NCBI GenBank assembly: GCA_016711505.1
Contig: JADJSV010000017.1
Coordinates: 310,001 to 374,000, forward strand
Origin: Bacteroidota bacterium
GTDB lineage: Bacteria; Bacteroidota; Bacteroidia; AKYH767-A; 2013-40CM-41-45
DNA: 64,000 nt
Reading direction: 5' to 3'
Below, in pieces: positions 10,959 to 18,679 of this stretch (positions are counted from its first letter, which is position 1; the number at the start of each line of letters is the position of its first letter). The translations under genes and the position numbers were made by a program. The notes under the pieces are model-generated. The model saw only the letters and a program-made list of their open reading frames with translations, had not been told where the DNA came from and ran no database searches.

Positions 10959-13146
10959 ATGAATTCTTTATCAATTTTAAAACAATACTTCGGCTTCGAG
11001 AAATTCCGGCCAATGCAGGAAGATATCGTCAATGCTGTTGCCCGGGATGGTAAAGATTGCCTGGTGCTGATGCCAACAGGTGGCGGGAAATCGCTTTGCT
11101 TTCAGGTACCTGCATTAATGTTGCCTGGAATTACAGTTGTCATTTCTCCGCTCATCGCTTTGATGAAAGACCAGGTCGATGCATTGCGATTGAATGGCGT
11201 GAAAGCAGCTTTTCTGAATTCATCGCAAGACAGTTTTACGCAGGATCAACTTACACAGGAAATAATCAGAGGTGGAATAAAATTACTTTACATCGCTCCG
11301 GAAAGATTGAATGCGGGCGGCGACTTTTTTGAATTTCTGAAACGGCTCAACATTTCGCTTTTTGCTATCGATGAAGCACATTGTATCTCACATTGGGGAC
11401 ACGACTTTCGGCCCGACTATCTTACGTTGTCGAAACTAAAATCTAATTTTCCCTGATGTACCTGTTATTGCTTTGACAGCAACAGCAGATGAGTTGACCC
11501 GTCGTGATATTCTTGAACGGTTACATCTGAACGATCCCGAAGTTTTTGTTTCAAGTTTCAACAGAGCAAACATTCGGTATATCATTGAAGAAAAAAATGA
11601 TCACTTCAATAAACTCACTGAGTTTTTATCTGCACGAAAAGACGAAACTGGAATTATCTATTGTCTGTCGCGGGCCAACACGGAAGGTTATGCTGAGAAA
11701 TTAAACGAAGCCGGTTTTAATGCACAAGCATATCACGCAGGACTCGACGCAAAAACGCGGACAGAGCGCCAGGAGAAATTCAAGAATGATGAAACAAAGA
11801 TCATCGTTGCAACAACTGCTTTCGGAATGGGAATTGATAAATCGAATGTGCGTTTTGTTGTGCACACCAGTATGCCGAAAAATATTGAAGGGTACTATCA
11901 GGAAACAGGTCGTGCCGGTCGCGACGGCTTACCTTCGCAAGCATTGCTATTCTACAGCATTGGCGATCTGATGAAACTGAAAAAGTTTGCATTCAATGAA
12001 ACCAGTGCTGCACAAACGAAGATCATGATGCAGAAACTGGAACGCATGGCAGACTTTTGTTCTACGTACAAATGTCGCAGAAAATATCTGCTGAATTATT
12101 TCGATGAAGCTTTCGAAGCACCTTGCGGTAATTGTGATATCTGTCTGAATACAAAAACGGAAGAAACATTCGATGCGACTGTTATTGCACAGAAAGCATT
12201 GTCGGCAATTGTCAGACTGAAAGAAAAATTCGGCGCATTGTATGTGATAAATTTTCTTAAAGGATCTGCAACAGCAAAAATTTACGACGAACATAAATAT
12301 CTGCCTACCTATGGGAAAGGAGCTGAATTTTCTCTCGAGGAATGGCGGCATTATTTCAAACAACTTCAAGATTATCATTACATAGAAAAGTATGGCGAAT
12401 ATTCTGTTTTGAAAATTACTGCAAAAGGAAAAGATGTTTTATTTAACGAAGCAAAAGTTGCATTACATCCTTTCAAAACGAAAAAAACTGCGCGTACTGA
12501 ACGCAAAGGCAAGTATGAAGAAGTTCAGGAGAATGATTACAACAAAGAACTCTTCGACGAACTTCGCAAATTGCGACTTGCGCTTGCTTCGGTTGAGAAT
12601 GTACCATCGTATGTCATCTTCACAGACAAAACGCTTGTTGAATTAAGTATGTACATTCCAACAGAAATGAGTCACCTTGAACATATCTCAGGATTTGGAA
12701 GTGTGAAGATTGCAAAGTATGGCGAGCAATTCATTTCTGCCATTAATGATTTTTGCAGACGTACAAGTACACACTCCCGGATGAGTGAGATTCTTCCAGC
12801 TGTTTCCGCTCCGAAAAAATCTATTTCCAATTCCACAACATTTCTTCAAAGTCTTGAGCTCTATCAGAGTGGTATGTCCATCCAGGAAATTGCCCGAAGA
12901 AGAAATCTAAAAGAATCAACCGTCAGCGACCATCTTTTACAATTTGTTCTCACCGGCGAATTGAACGTTCTGAAATTTGTTACCAAAGAAAAACTGCAAA
13001 CGATTCAAACGAAAATTGAAGAGCATGGGAATGTAAGTTTGACATTGCTCAAAGAACAACTTGGCGAAGAGTTTACTTATAATGAAATTAAGGCAACTGT
13101 TAATTATAGGAAACGGGTTAGCGAATTGAAACAAATTAATAAATGA
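10959..13146 (+). CDS. recQ: ATP-dependent DNA helicase RecQ (frameshifted)
   Basis: About 728 residues when joined. The first helicase domain has Walker A PTGGGKSL (about residues 39-46) and the DEAH box in AIDEAHCISHWGHDFRPDY (about 138). The second half has the RecQ helicase C motifs (GIIYCLSR, ATTAFGMGIDK, YQETGRAGRDG), the four-cysteine zinc site (YKCRRKYLLNYF...CGNCDIC), an RQC winged helix, an HRDC domain (SMYIPTEMSHLEHISGFG) and a C-terminal HTH (MSIQEIARRRNLKESTVSDH). The frame breaks at CCC (11451-11453): one C fewer gives NFPDVPVIALTATAD without gap, so this looks like a one-base insertion. 3'-5' helicase for recombination and fork repair, cytoplasmic. Confidence 0.93.
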
Positions 13147-13150
13147 AATA

Positions 13151-13295
13151 ATTTCGGATTGCGGAATTCGGATTGCGGATTGTGTTACTGCTTATCGAAC
13201 GATTGATCGAAAAGTATTGCAAAATCTGAAATTTAAATAATGTAGAAGGTCTTGTTAGATGCCTAATCCGAAGTCCGCATTCCGAAATCCGAAAT
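13151..13295. repeat. Palindromic intergenic element, class C
   Basis: Left arm 13151-13181 starts ATTTCGGATTGCGGAATTCG; right arm 13265-13295 is its reverse complement with about five mismatches; loop about 83 bases. Each arm repeats the word TTCGGATTGCGGA. It sits between the co-directional recQ and 13319 genes. A half-arm of the same class occurs at 15579-15610. Confidence 0.7.
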
Positions 13296-13318
13296 AAAAT
13301 CCACCAAAGCACTATCAA

Positions 13319-13732
13319 ATGAACTTGAAAGATGAAATCCTCGATCGCCTCGACGAAGCAGGCTATCCGGAAAATGAATTTGCATTACACTACGACGAAT
13401 TTTTTACTGACATAGAAGATCAGGAAGTTATCGGTGTAAATATTCCTTATAACAAACCAACTACTCAGGAATTTTATCAAGTTTTGCAATTGATTGCAGA
13501 ATATCCGGAAGTCGATAGTATATATGTCCGAATTGCTGATGCTGATTATCCGCAGGATTGGTTTTATTCTGACGCAGTTTACATCATTGGTCAAATGTCT
13601 GTTGATCTCGTACGTAAGCTGACTGAGAATTTATATCCGGATGAAGTTGATGTCGGATGGATGTATGGTTTTCCGGCGAATCTGGAAAAGAGTCTGGAGA
13701 AGAAGAGAGTTATTAGTCTATGGTGGGACTAA
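13319..13732 (+). CDS. Conserved hypothetical protein, 137 residues
   Basis: A compact acidic, aromatic-rich soluble protein without signal peptide or transmembrane segment. It contains EFALHYDEFFTDIEDQEVIG, IRIADADYPQDW-type acidic aromatic loops (here VRIADADYPQDWFYSD), and a WMYGFPANLEKSLEKKRV tail. I do not recognise the family. Codon use and sequence look like a genuine gene. It stands alone between a palindromic element and the odd 13.8-14.2 kb tract, on the same strand as recQ. Confidence 0.6.
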   Translation: MNLKDEILDRLDEAGYPENEFALHYDEFFTDIEDQEVIGVNIPYNKPTTQEFYQVLQLIAEYPEVDSIYVRIADADYPQDWFYSDAVYIIGQMSVDLVRKLTENLYPDEVDVGWMYGFPANLEKSLEKKRVISLWWD

Positions 13733-13820
13733 GGTTAGTGTGAGTGTGGAGTGTGAAGTGTGGGCTATCTTGCTATAAACTTACTCTTAAATTCAGTTTG
13801 AGTGTGGATGCAGTTTTTTA

Positions 13821-13866
13821 AACACAAGTCCACTAATTTTCAGCACAAGAACACAATATTGAGCAC
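13821..13866. repeat. Solitary half-arm of class A palindromic element
   Basis: Begins AACACAAGTCCACTAATTTT and continues CAGCACAAGAACACAA. Very close to the half-arm at 42322-42357. No intact partner arm is visible; the homopurine tract starts directly after it, so the partner may have been lost or garbled. Confidence 0.55.
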
Positions 13867-14170
13867 GGGGAAGAAAAAATTTTTAGAAAGAAAGACTTGG
13901 GGAAGAGAAAGGAGAAAGGGGGGGACGGGAGGGAGAAGGAAAGAAAATGGGGAAAGTGGGAGGGAAAGTGGAAAAGAAAGAGAGAGGAGGGAGGAAAAAA
14001 AGGGAGAAAGGAAAATAAAAAAAAGAGAGAAGAAAAACTCTATGTCTTTATACAACGAAGCCTCCTGAGCACCTTTACCCCAAATCACACCCAATCCAAA
14101 AACCAAAAGAAAAGAGGGGCCGGGAAAAAAAAAAAAAGAAAAAAGGGAAGAGGCAAAACCTATATCAGGA
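13867..14170. other. Homopurine / low-complexity tract with G-quadruplex-capable run
   Basis: The 598-base gap 13733-14330 holds no credible gene. From about 13867 to 14038 the plus strand is almost entirely A and G, with G runs unlike the rest of this A+T-rich window. Four G-tracts at 13918-13933 (GGGGGGG-AC-GGG-A-GGG) fit a G-quadruplex motif. A second A-rich run including 13 or so A follows at about 14126-14150. Reading frames across it encode only Lys/Arg/Glu/Gly mixtures and are not genes. It could be a real polypurine (triplex-forming) tract or an assembly artefact from a low-quality read end. Confidence 0.6.
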
Positions 14171-14280
14171 TTAACTAACAAACTGTAAACTTTTTTCAGG
14201 ACGAGTCAGCGACAATCATCGAACTATATTGCCTTGTATTAACTTTTGTGTTAAAATTACCACTTACAAGAGCGCACTTC

Positions 14281-14310
14281 GAATCTCGAATTACGAATCT
14301 CGAATTACGA
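14281..14310. repeat. Two tandem 14-base repeats upstream of dxr
   Basis: GAATCTCGAATTAC occurs twice in tandem (14281-14294 and 14295-14308), followed by GA. It resembles the quasi-tandem words that build the palindromic element arms in this window, but no matching inverted arm is seen. Confidence 0.6.
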
Positions 14311-14317
14311 TTTTTAC

Positions 14318-14325
14318 TACCTTCG
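14318..14325 (+). promoter_or_regulatory. Predicted -7 promoter box of dxr
   Basis: TACCTTCG followed by CATCC and the dxr ATG at 14331. One base from the consensus TAnnTTTG. The spacing predicts a leaderless or nearly leaderless message. Confidence 0.45.
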
Positions 14326-14330
14326 CATCC

Positions 14331-15512
14331 ATGCCCACACGCAAAAATATCGCCATTCTAGGCTCCACAGGAAGTATTGGAACACAAGCCCTGGAAGTTA
14401 TTCGCGAACAGTCGTCACATTTTAATGTGGAAGTGCTGACGAGTAATAGTAATTCTGCTTTGCTTATCCGACAAGCAGAAGAATTCAGGCCTGAAGTGGT
14501 GGTCATTGCCGATGAGAGTAAGTACGTAGAAGTTCGTGATGCTTTGCGTGAACTACCGATAAAAGTTTATGCAGGATCCGAAGCGATCTGTGATGTAGTG
14601 ACTTTACCGGATGTGGATATGGTACTGACGGCTTTGGTTGGTTATGCCGGATTAAAGCCGACACTCAAAGCACTTGAAGCAAAGAAAAATATTGCGCTTG
14701 CGAATAAAGAAACATTAGTTGTAGCAGGTGAACTTGTCACTTCGCTGGCGATTGAAAACAATTGCAACATCTTTCCAATTGATTCTGAACATTCAGCAAT
14801 CTTTCAGTGTCTGGTTGGTGAAGCGAATAATGCAGTAGAGAAAATTTATCTCACGGCTTCCGGCGGACCGTTTCGCGGGCGCGACAGGGAATTTCTTTCT
14901 ACAGTACGGAAGGAACAAGCGTTGAAACATCCAAATTGGGATATGGGTGCGAAGATCACGATCGACTCGGCTACCCTGATGAACAAAGGATTGGAAATGA
15001 TCGAAGCCCGGTGGTTATTCGGACTTAATCCGGAGCAGATTGATGTAATCGTTCATCCTCAGAGCATTATACATAGCATTGCACAATTCGAAGACGGTTC
15101 TATGAAGGCGCAAATGGGCTTGCCGGACATGAAACTGCCGATTCAGTATGCATTGGGTTATCCTAAACGTCTGAAATCGACTTTCCAACGATTCGATTTT
15201 CTGAATTATCCGTCGTTGACCTTTGAATCGCCCGATACAGAAACTTTTCGTAATCTTGCAATGGCAATGGTAGCTATGAAAAAAGGCGGAAATATGCCTT
15301 GTATCATCAATGCAGCAAATGAAATTGCAGTAGCTGCCTTCCTGAAAGACCAGATCGGTTTTCTGGAAATGAGCGACCTCATCGAAGACTGCATGAACAA
15401 GATCCCTTTCGTCAAAAAACCTTCTTATGAAGATTATGTAACGACCGACGAAGAAACACGTAGAAGAGCACTCGAATTTTTAAGTGTTCAATCCGTTTCG
15501 AAGATAAAATAA
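14331..15512 (+). CDS. dxr: 1-deoxy-D-xylulose-5-phosphate reductoisomerase
   Basis: 393 residues from the ATG at 14331; this start places the NADPH-binding GSTGSIG at residues 11-17 as usual, and an upstream in-frame ATG at 14229 would add a spurious repeat-derived extension. Family motifs are all present: ALVGYAGLKPT, LANKETLVVAGE, PIDSEHSAIFQCL, LTASGGPFRG, KITIDSATLMNKGLEMIEA (metal and substrate site), VHPQSIIHS, LGYPKR. Converts DXP to MEP, the committed step of the MEP isoprenoid pathway. It is followed by rseP, a gene order common in Bacteroidota. One of the few longer genes here with no lesion. Confidence 0.97.
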   Translation: MPTRKNIAILGSTGSIGTQALEVIREQSSHFNVEVLTSNSNSALLIRQAEEFRPEVVVIADESKYVEVRDALRELPIKVYAGSEAICDVVTLPDVDMVLTALVGYAGLKPTLKALEAKKNIALANKETLVVAGELVTSLAIENNCNIFPIDSEHSAIFQCLVGEANNAVEKIYLTASGGPFRGRDREFLSTVRKEQALKHPNWDMGAKITIDSATLMNKGLEMIEARWLFGLNPEQIDVIVHPQSIIHSIAQFEDGSMKAQMGLPDMKLPIQYALGYPKRLKSTFQRFDFLNYPSLTFESPDTETFRNLAMAMVAMKKGGNMPCIINAANEIAVAAFLKDQIGFLEMSDLIEDCMNKIPFVKKPSYEDYVTTDEETRRRALEFLSVQSVSKIK

Positions 15513-15578
15513 CAACTCCAATTCAAAATTCATCAATCCTAAAGCCTCCCCTCGAATCTTCGCTTAAGCACTAACAAC

Positions 15579-15610
15579 AATCCGCAATCCGAAATTCGCA
15601 ATCCGAAATA
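15579..15610. repeat. Solitary half-arm of class C palindromic element
   Basis: Starts AATCCGCAATCCGAAATTCG and differs at about two positions from the reverse complement of the 13151-13181 arm. No partner arm in the dxr-rseP gap, showing that single arms occur on their own. Confidence 0.6.
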
Positions 15611-15640
15611 ATTAAACAACTCAACAACCAATTCCTATAA

Positions 15641-16963
15641 ATGTCAGCTTTAATCATGGCCGCTCAGCTAATTCTGGGCCTTTCAATTCTCGTTACACTT
15701 CACGAATTAGGACATTATCTCGCTGCACGTGCCTTCGGTATTCGTGTAGAGAAATTCTATCTGTTCTTCGATGCGTGGGGATTTAAATTTTTCAGTTTCA
15801 GAAAAGGCGATACAGAATATGGACTTGGATGGTTACCACTTGGCGGTTATGTGAAGATCGCCGGAATGATCGACGAGAGTATGGATAGTGAAGCAATGAA
15901 AAAGCCCGCTGAACCTTGGGAATTCAGAAGCAAGCCGGCATGGCAACGATTGATCGTAATGATTGGTGGTGTGACTATGAACGTAATACTTGGTATTGCA
16001 ATTTACACAATGACATTGCTGAATTTCGACAAGCAATATCTGAGTAACGATAATGTAACGGACGGAATATACGCTTACGACCTGGGACAAAAAATCGGTT
16101 TGCAGAATCACGATAAGATCGTTGCAATAGATGGAAAAAAGTTTGATCGATTCAATGACCTGGTTTCTTCACGTGTAATTTTAGGATCAACGATCACAGT
16201 TTTACGTGACGGAAAAGAAATTACGCTTCCTGTTCCTGATGGTTTTTATCGAGAAACAATAAAGGCAGGAAGGGGAAGTTTTATCTCGCCTTATCAAGCC
16301 CATTTAGAAGTTGACAGCATCATCAAAGATATGCCTGCGGAAGCTGCAGGGTTACAGATGAAAGACAAGATCGTTAGTGTAAACGGTGTGCGTACATTTT
16401 CAATGGAAGCATGTCGTCGCATCATCAGCGAGAATAAAGGCAAGCCTATTACATTACAAATAGTGCGTGGTGCAGATACATCAATGATCCAGCCTGTCGT
16501 AAATGATTCCGGTTTGATCGGCATTCGTTACCACGGTGAAATGGGAAATTATGCTCTGACAAAATACTCAGCAGGAACAGCTTTGAAATATGGAGCGAGT
16601 GATGCTAAAGAAGCAATCGTTTCTAACATCAAAGGTCTTAAACAAATTTTCACAGGAAAAGAAAAAGCAAGTGATTCGCTGCAAGGTCCGATCGGAATTG
16701 CAACGATCTATGGTGGAGTCTGGGACTGGTACCGTTTCTGGACCATCACCGGATTACTTTCAATGGTACTTGCCTTCATGAATATTTTACCAATACCTGC
16801 TCTCGATGGCGGACACGTTGTGTTCCTTGTAATCGAAGCTGTAACCCGCAGAAAATTCTCCGACAAATTTATGGAGCGTGCGCAAGTTACAGGAATGGTG
16901 ATTTTACTTTCTTTGATGGTGTTTACAATTGGTAATGATATCTGGAAGCATTTGATCAACTAG
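15641..16963 (+). CDS. rseP: RIP metalloprotease RseP (site-2 protease)
   Basis: 440 residues. The active-site motif HELGH at residues 21-25 lies within the first transmembrane segment; the second metal-ligand motif LDGGH lies near residue 390 in a C-terminal membrane segment (NILPIPALDGGHVVFLV). Two PDZ-like regions lie between (the clearer is AEAAGLQMKDKIVSVNGVRT). The family cleaves membrane-bound anti-sigma factors and signal-peptide remnants inside the membrane. A FecR-type anti-sigma factor is encoded at 44.2-45.3 kb, a plausible but unproven client. The start at 15641 is used; a second ATG five codons later (15656) is also possible. Confidence 0.95.
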   Translation: MSALIMAAQLILGLSILVTLHELGHYLAARAFGIRVEKFYLFFDAWGFKFFSFRKGDTEYGLGWLPLGGYVKIAGMIDESMDSEAMKKPAEPWEFRSKPAWQRLIVMIGGVTMNVILGIAIYTMTLLNFDKQYLSNDNVTDGIYAYDLGQKIGLQNHDKIVAIDGKKFDRFNDLVSSRVILGSTITVLRDGKEITLPVPDGFYRETIKAGRGSFISPYQAHLEVDSIIKDMPAEAAGLQMKDKIVSVNGVRTFSMEACRRIISENKGKPITLQIVRGADTSMIQPVVNDSGLIGIRYHGEMGNYALTKYSAGTALKYGASDAKEAIVSNIKGLKQIFTGKEKASDSLQGPIGIATIYGGVWDWYRFWTITGLLSMVLAFMNILPIPALDGGHVVFLVIEAVTRRKFSDKFMERAQVTGMVILLSLMVFTIGNDIWKHLIN

Positions 16964-17099
16964 TGTCAGAGCTTGCCACTTATTAGTTGCGCGTTTATTG
17001 AACGTGTAAAAATGTTTGGAGTACGTGGCAAGGGTTAGGTAAGTGAATTCTGCACAACAATTGTTGGCATCAAGCTTCGGAAATTTAACTTGATTTATG

Positions 17100-17107
17100 T
17101 ATATTTG
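17100..17107 (+). promoter_or_regulatory. Predicted -7 promoter box of the DUF433/DUF5615 pair
   Basis: TATATTTG fits the consensus TAnnTTTG, 14 bases before the ATG at 17122. No convincing TTTG -33 box. Confidence 0.4.
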
Positions 17108-17121
17108 ACAAACAGATTCTT

Positions 17122-17343
17122 ATGGCAGACTATAGAGAAATCATAATTATAAATCCTGAAGTCAGGTTTGGTAAACCATGCATTCGGAATACACGTATTT
17201 CTGTTTATGATGTATTAAGTTGGATGGCATCAGGTATGACTGTAAAAGAAATATTAGCAGATTATCCGGAGTTATCCGAAAGTGATATACAAGCCTGTTT
17301 GGCATATGCGGCAGATAGAGAGCATAGAACCAGAGTTGCGTAA
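17122..17343 (+). CDS. DUF433 family antitoxin-like protein
   Basis: 73 residues with the DUF433 pattern INPEVRFGKPCIRNTRISV, then YDVLSWMASGMTVKEILADY and LSESDIQACLAYAA. This fold is an HTH-type DNA-binding domain often encoded directly before a PIN-like DUF5615 toxin. Here the stop codon abuts the start of 17344 with no gap, so the two are almost surely translated together. Likely antitoxin and autorepressor, by analogy with other DUF433/DUF5615 modules. Confidence 0.85.
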   Translation: MADYREIIIINPEVRFGKPCIRNTRISVYDVLSWMASGMTVKEILADYPELSESDIQACLAYAADREHRTRVA

Positions 17344-17688
17344 ATGAAACTACTTTTTGACCAGAATATTTCCTTTAGAGTTATAAGTAAACTTGCGGAT
17401 TTTTTTCAAGGTTCCGGTCAAGTTAAAAATCTTGGACTTCCAGATAATTCCGATTTGGAAATTTGGAAATTTGCTAAAGAAAATAATTTTTCAATCGTAA
17501 CATTTGATTCTGATTTTTTTGATTTGGCAAATTTATACGGCCATCCACCCAAAATCATCTGGCTAAGAACAGGAAATTGCACAACACAAGAGATTGTAGA
17601 TTTACTAATTTCGAAAAGTGAAGTAATTAACGACTTTATTTCGAATCCAATTTATATGGAACTGGCATGTATCGAAATCGATAAATGA
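17344..17688 (+). CDS. DUF5615 PIN-like toxin
   Basis: 114 residues. N-terminal MKLLFDQNISFRVI with the conserved Asp, and a central FSIVTFDSDFFDLA acidic motif, match PIN-like DUF5615 proteins (Mut7-C/PIN nuclease-like fold). Probably the ribonuclease toxin partner of the upstream DUF433 protein. It ends with TGA, which shows that TGA works as a stop codon here. Confidence 0.85.
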   Translation: MKLLFDQNISFRVISKLADFFQGSGQVKNLGLPDNSDLEIWKFAKENNFSIVTFDSDFFDLANLYGHPPKIIWLRTGNCTTQEIVDLLISKSEVINDFISNPIYMELACIEIDK

Positions 17689-17762
17689 TTTATTAATGTA
17701 TAACACTGAAATAAACACTACTCAAAATCTTCGCCAAAAAAACTTCCCAAAATTTCTTCCCC

Positions 17763-18497
17763 GTGCGTAAACTCTCCTTCTTCCTATTACTTCTTACAAA
17801 CTCACTCTTCGGTCAAACTCCAGACTCTCTTCCTGAGCGAAAGATCTCCGTCATGGTAATTCCTTATATGCCAGCGATGCACATGTCCGATGCCGATCAG
17901 GATATCGCTGAAGAATCGCAGATGGAAATCGGACAAGTACGCGCAGAATTCCGCAAAGGCATTATCAGAAAAATGAATCAGCGTTTTGTAGAAGTGTACG
18001 ATGCGCAGGTACCCAATGAAAGTTTTGTTTCGAGCAACACCGGCGATATCGATATGATCTATCATTCGCTAGCTTTCGAAAGCGACAGTACTTCACCAAT
18101 GAAGAACCCGAAGAAATTCGCTGTTGTCGATACAGCCATTACCGGAAAGAAAACAAAGAAGAAAGAGATCGACAAAACATACATCAATGCTGTTCCCCGT
18201 GACCCGCAGTTGCTTCCTGATTTTGCAAAAAAATACAATGCCGACTATTTCGTCATGCTTAACGAATTCGACATTAAAACTCACTTTGATGATTGTATCG
18301 ACCTGGCTTTAAAAATTTATCGTCGTGATCTGAAATTCCATTACACCATTTACAATCACCGGGGCGAAAAACTGTATGGCGATGTTGCTGTTGTACATTT
18401 TCCTTCGAATGAAAACAATGTAGACAGGATTGTTGAGGCGAATTTTGGGAAGGTGGCGGATTATGTTTTTGAGTCGTTGAAGAAGGTGAAAGAATAA
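17763..18497 (+). CDS. Secreted hypothetical protein (GTG start)
   Basis: 244 residues. GTG at 17763 is chosen because the protein then begins with a good signal peptide (RKLSFFLLLLTNSLFG, cleavage before QTPDS). The mature protein is charged, with ISVMVIPYMPAMHMSDADQD and KKYNADYFVMLNEFDIKTHF. I do not recognise the family; the pattern of a sensor-like periplasmic domain is possible but unsupported. Its end is followed by a class A palindromic element that separates it from the convergent 18680 gene. Confidence 0.65.
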   Translation: MRKLSFFLLLLTNSLFGQTPDSLPERKISVMVIPYMPAMHMSDADQDIAEESQMEIGQVRAEFRKGIIRKMNQRFVEVYDAQVPNESFVSSNTGDIDMIYHSLAFESDSTSPMKNPKKFAVVDTAITGKKTKKKEIDKTYINAVPRDPQLLPDFAKKYNADYFVMLNEFDIKTHFDDCIDLALKIYRRDLKFHYTIYNHRGEKLYGDVAVVHFPSNENNVDRIVEANFGKVADYVFESLKKVKE

Positions 18498-18580
18498 ATT
18501 TTTTCTTGATCAAGTAGTCAAATATTATCGCTCTCAGGGATTGGGTAGGGATTGTAAGTTGTATCCTTTTAATTTTTTTT

Positions 18581-18667
18581 AACACTAAGATCACTAAGTT
18601 TTTAGCACTAGTGCACAATGCTTTTTTCATAAGTGCTCTTGTGACAAATTTTAGTGATCTTAGTGTT
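18581..18667. repeat. Palindromic intergenic element, class A (type example)
   Basis: Left arm from 18581 starts AACACTAAGATCACTAAG; right arm ends at 18667 with CTTAGTGTT; outer 16 bases of the arms are perfectly complementary and about 40 pair overall around a 7-base centre. It lies between convergent genes, where it could act as a bidirectional terminator: T-run before, A-run after. Confidence 0.75.
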
Positions 18668-18679
18668 GAAAATTTCCTG

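Noticed and set aside
13802..14178. Overlapping reading frames encoding Lys/Arg/Glu/Gly-rich or Phe/Leu/Ser-rich peptides.
   Set aside because: They are by-products of the homopurine tract; composition is pure codon bias of A/G runs, with no domain or start signal.
14229..14330. N-terminal extension of Dxr from an upstream ATG.
   Set aside because: Translates repeat sequence; all known family members begin near the GSTGSIG motif.
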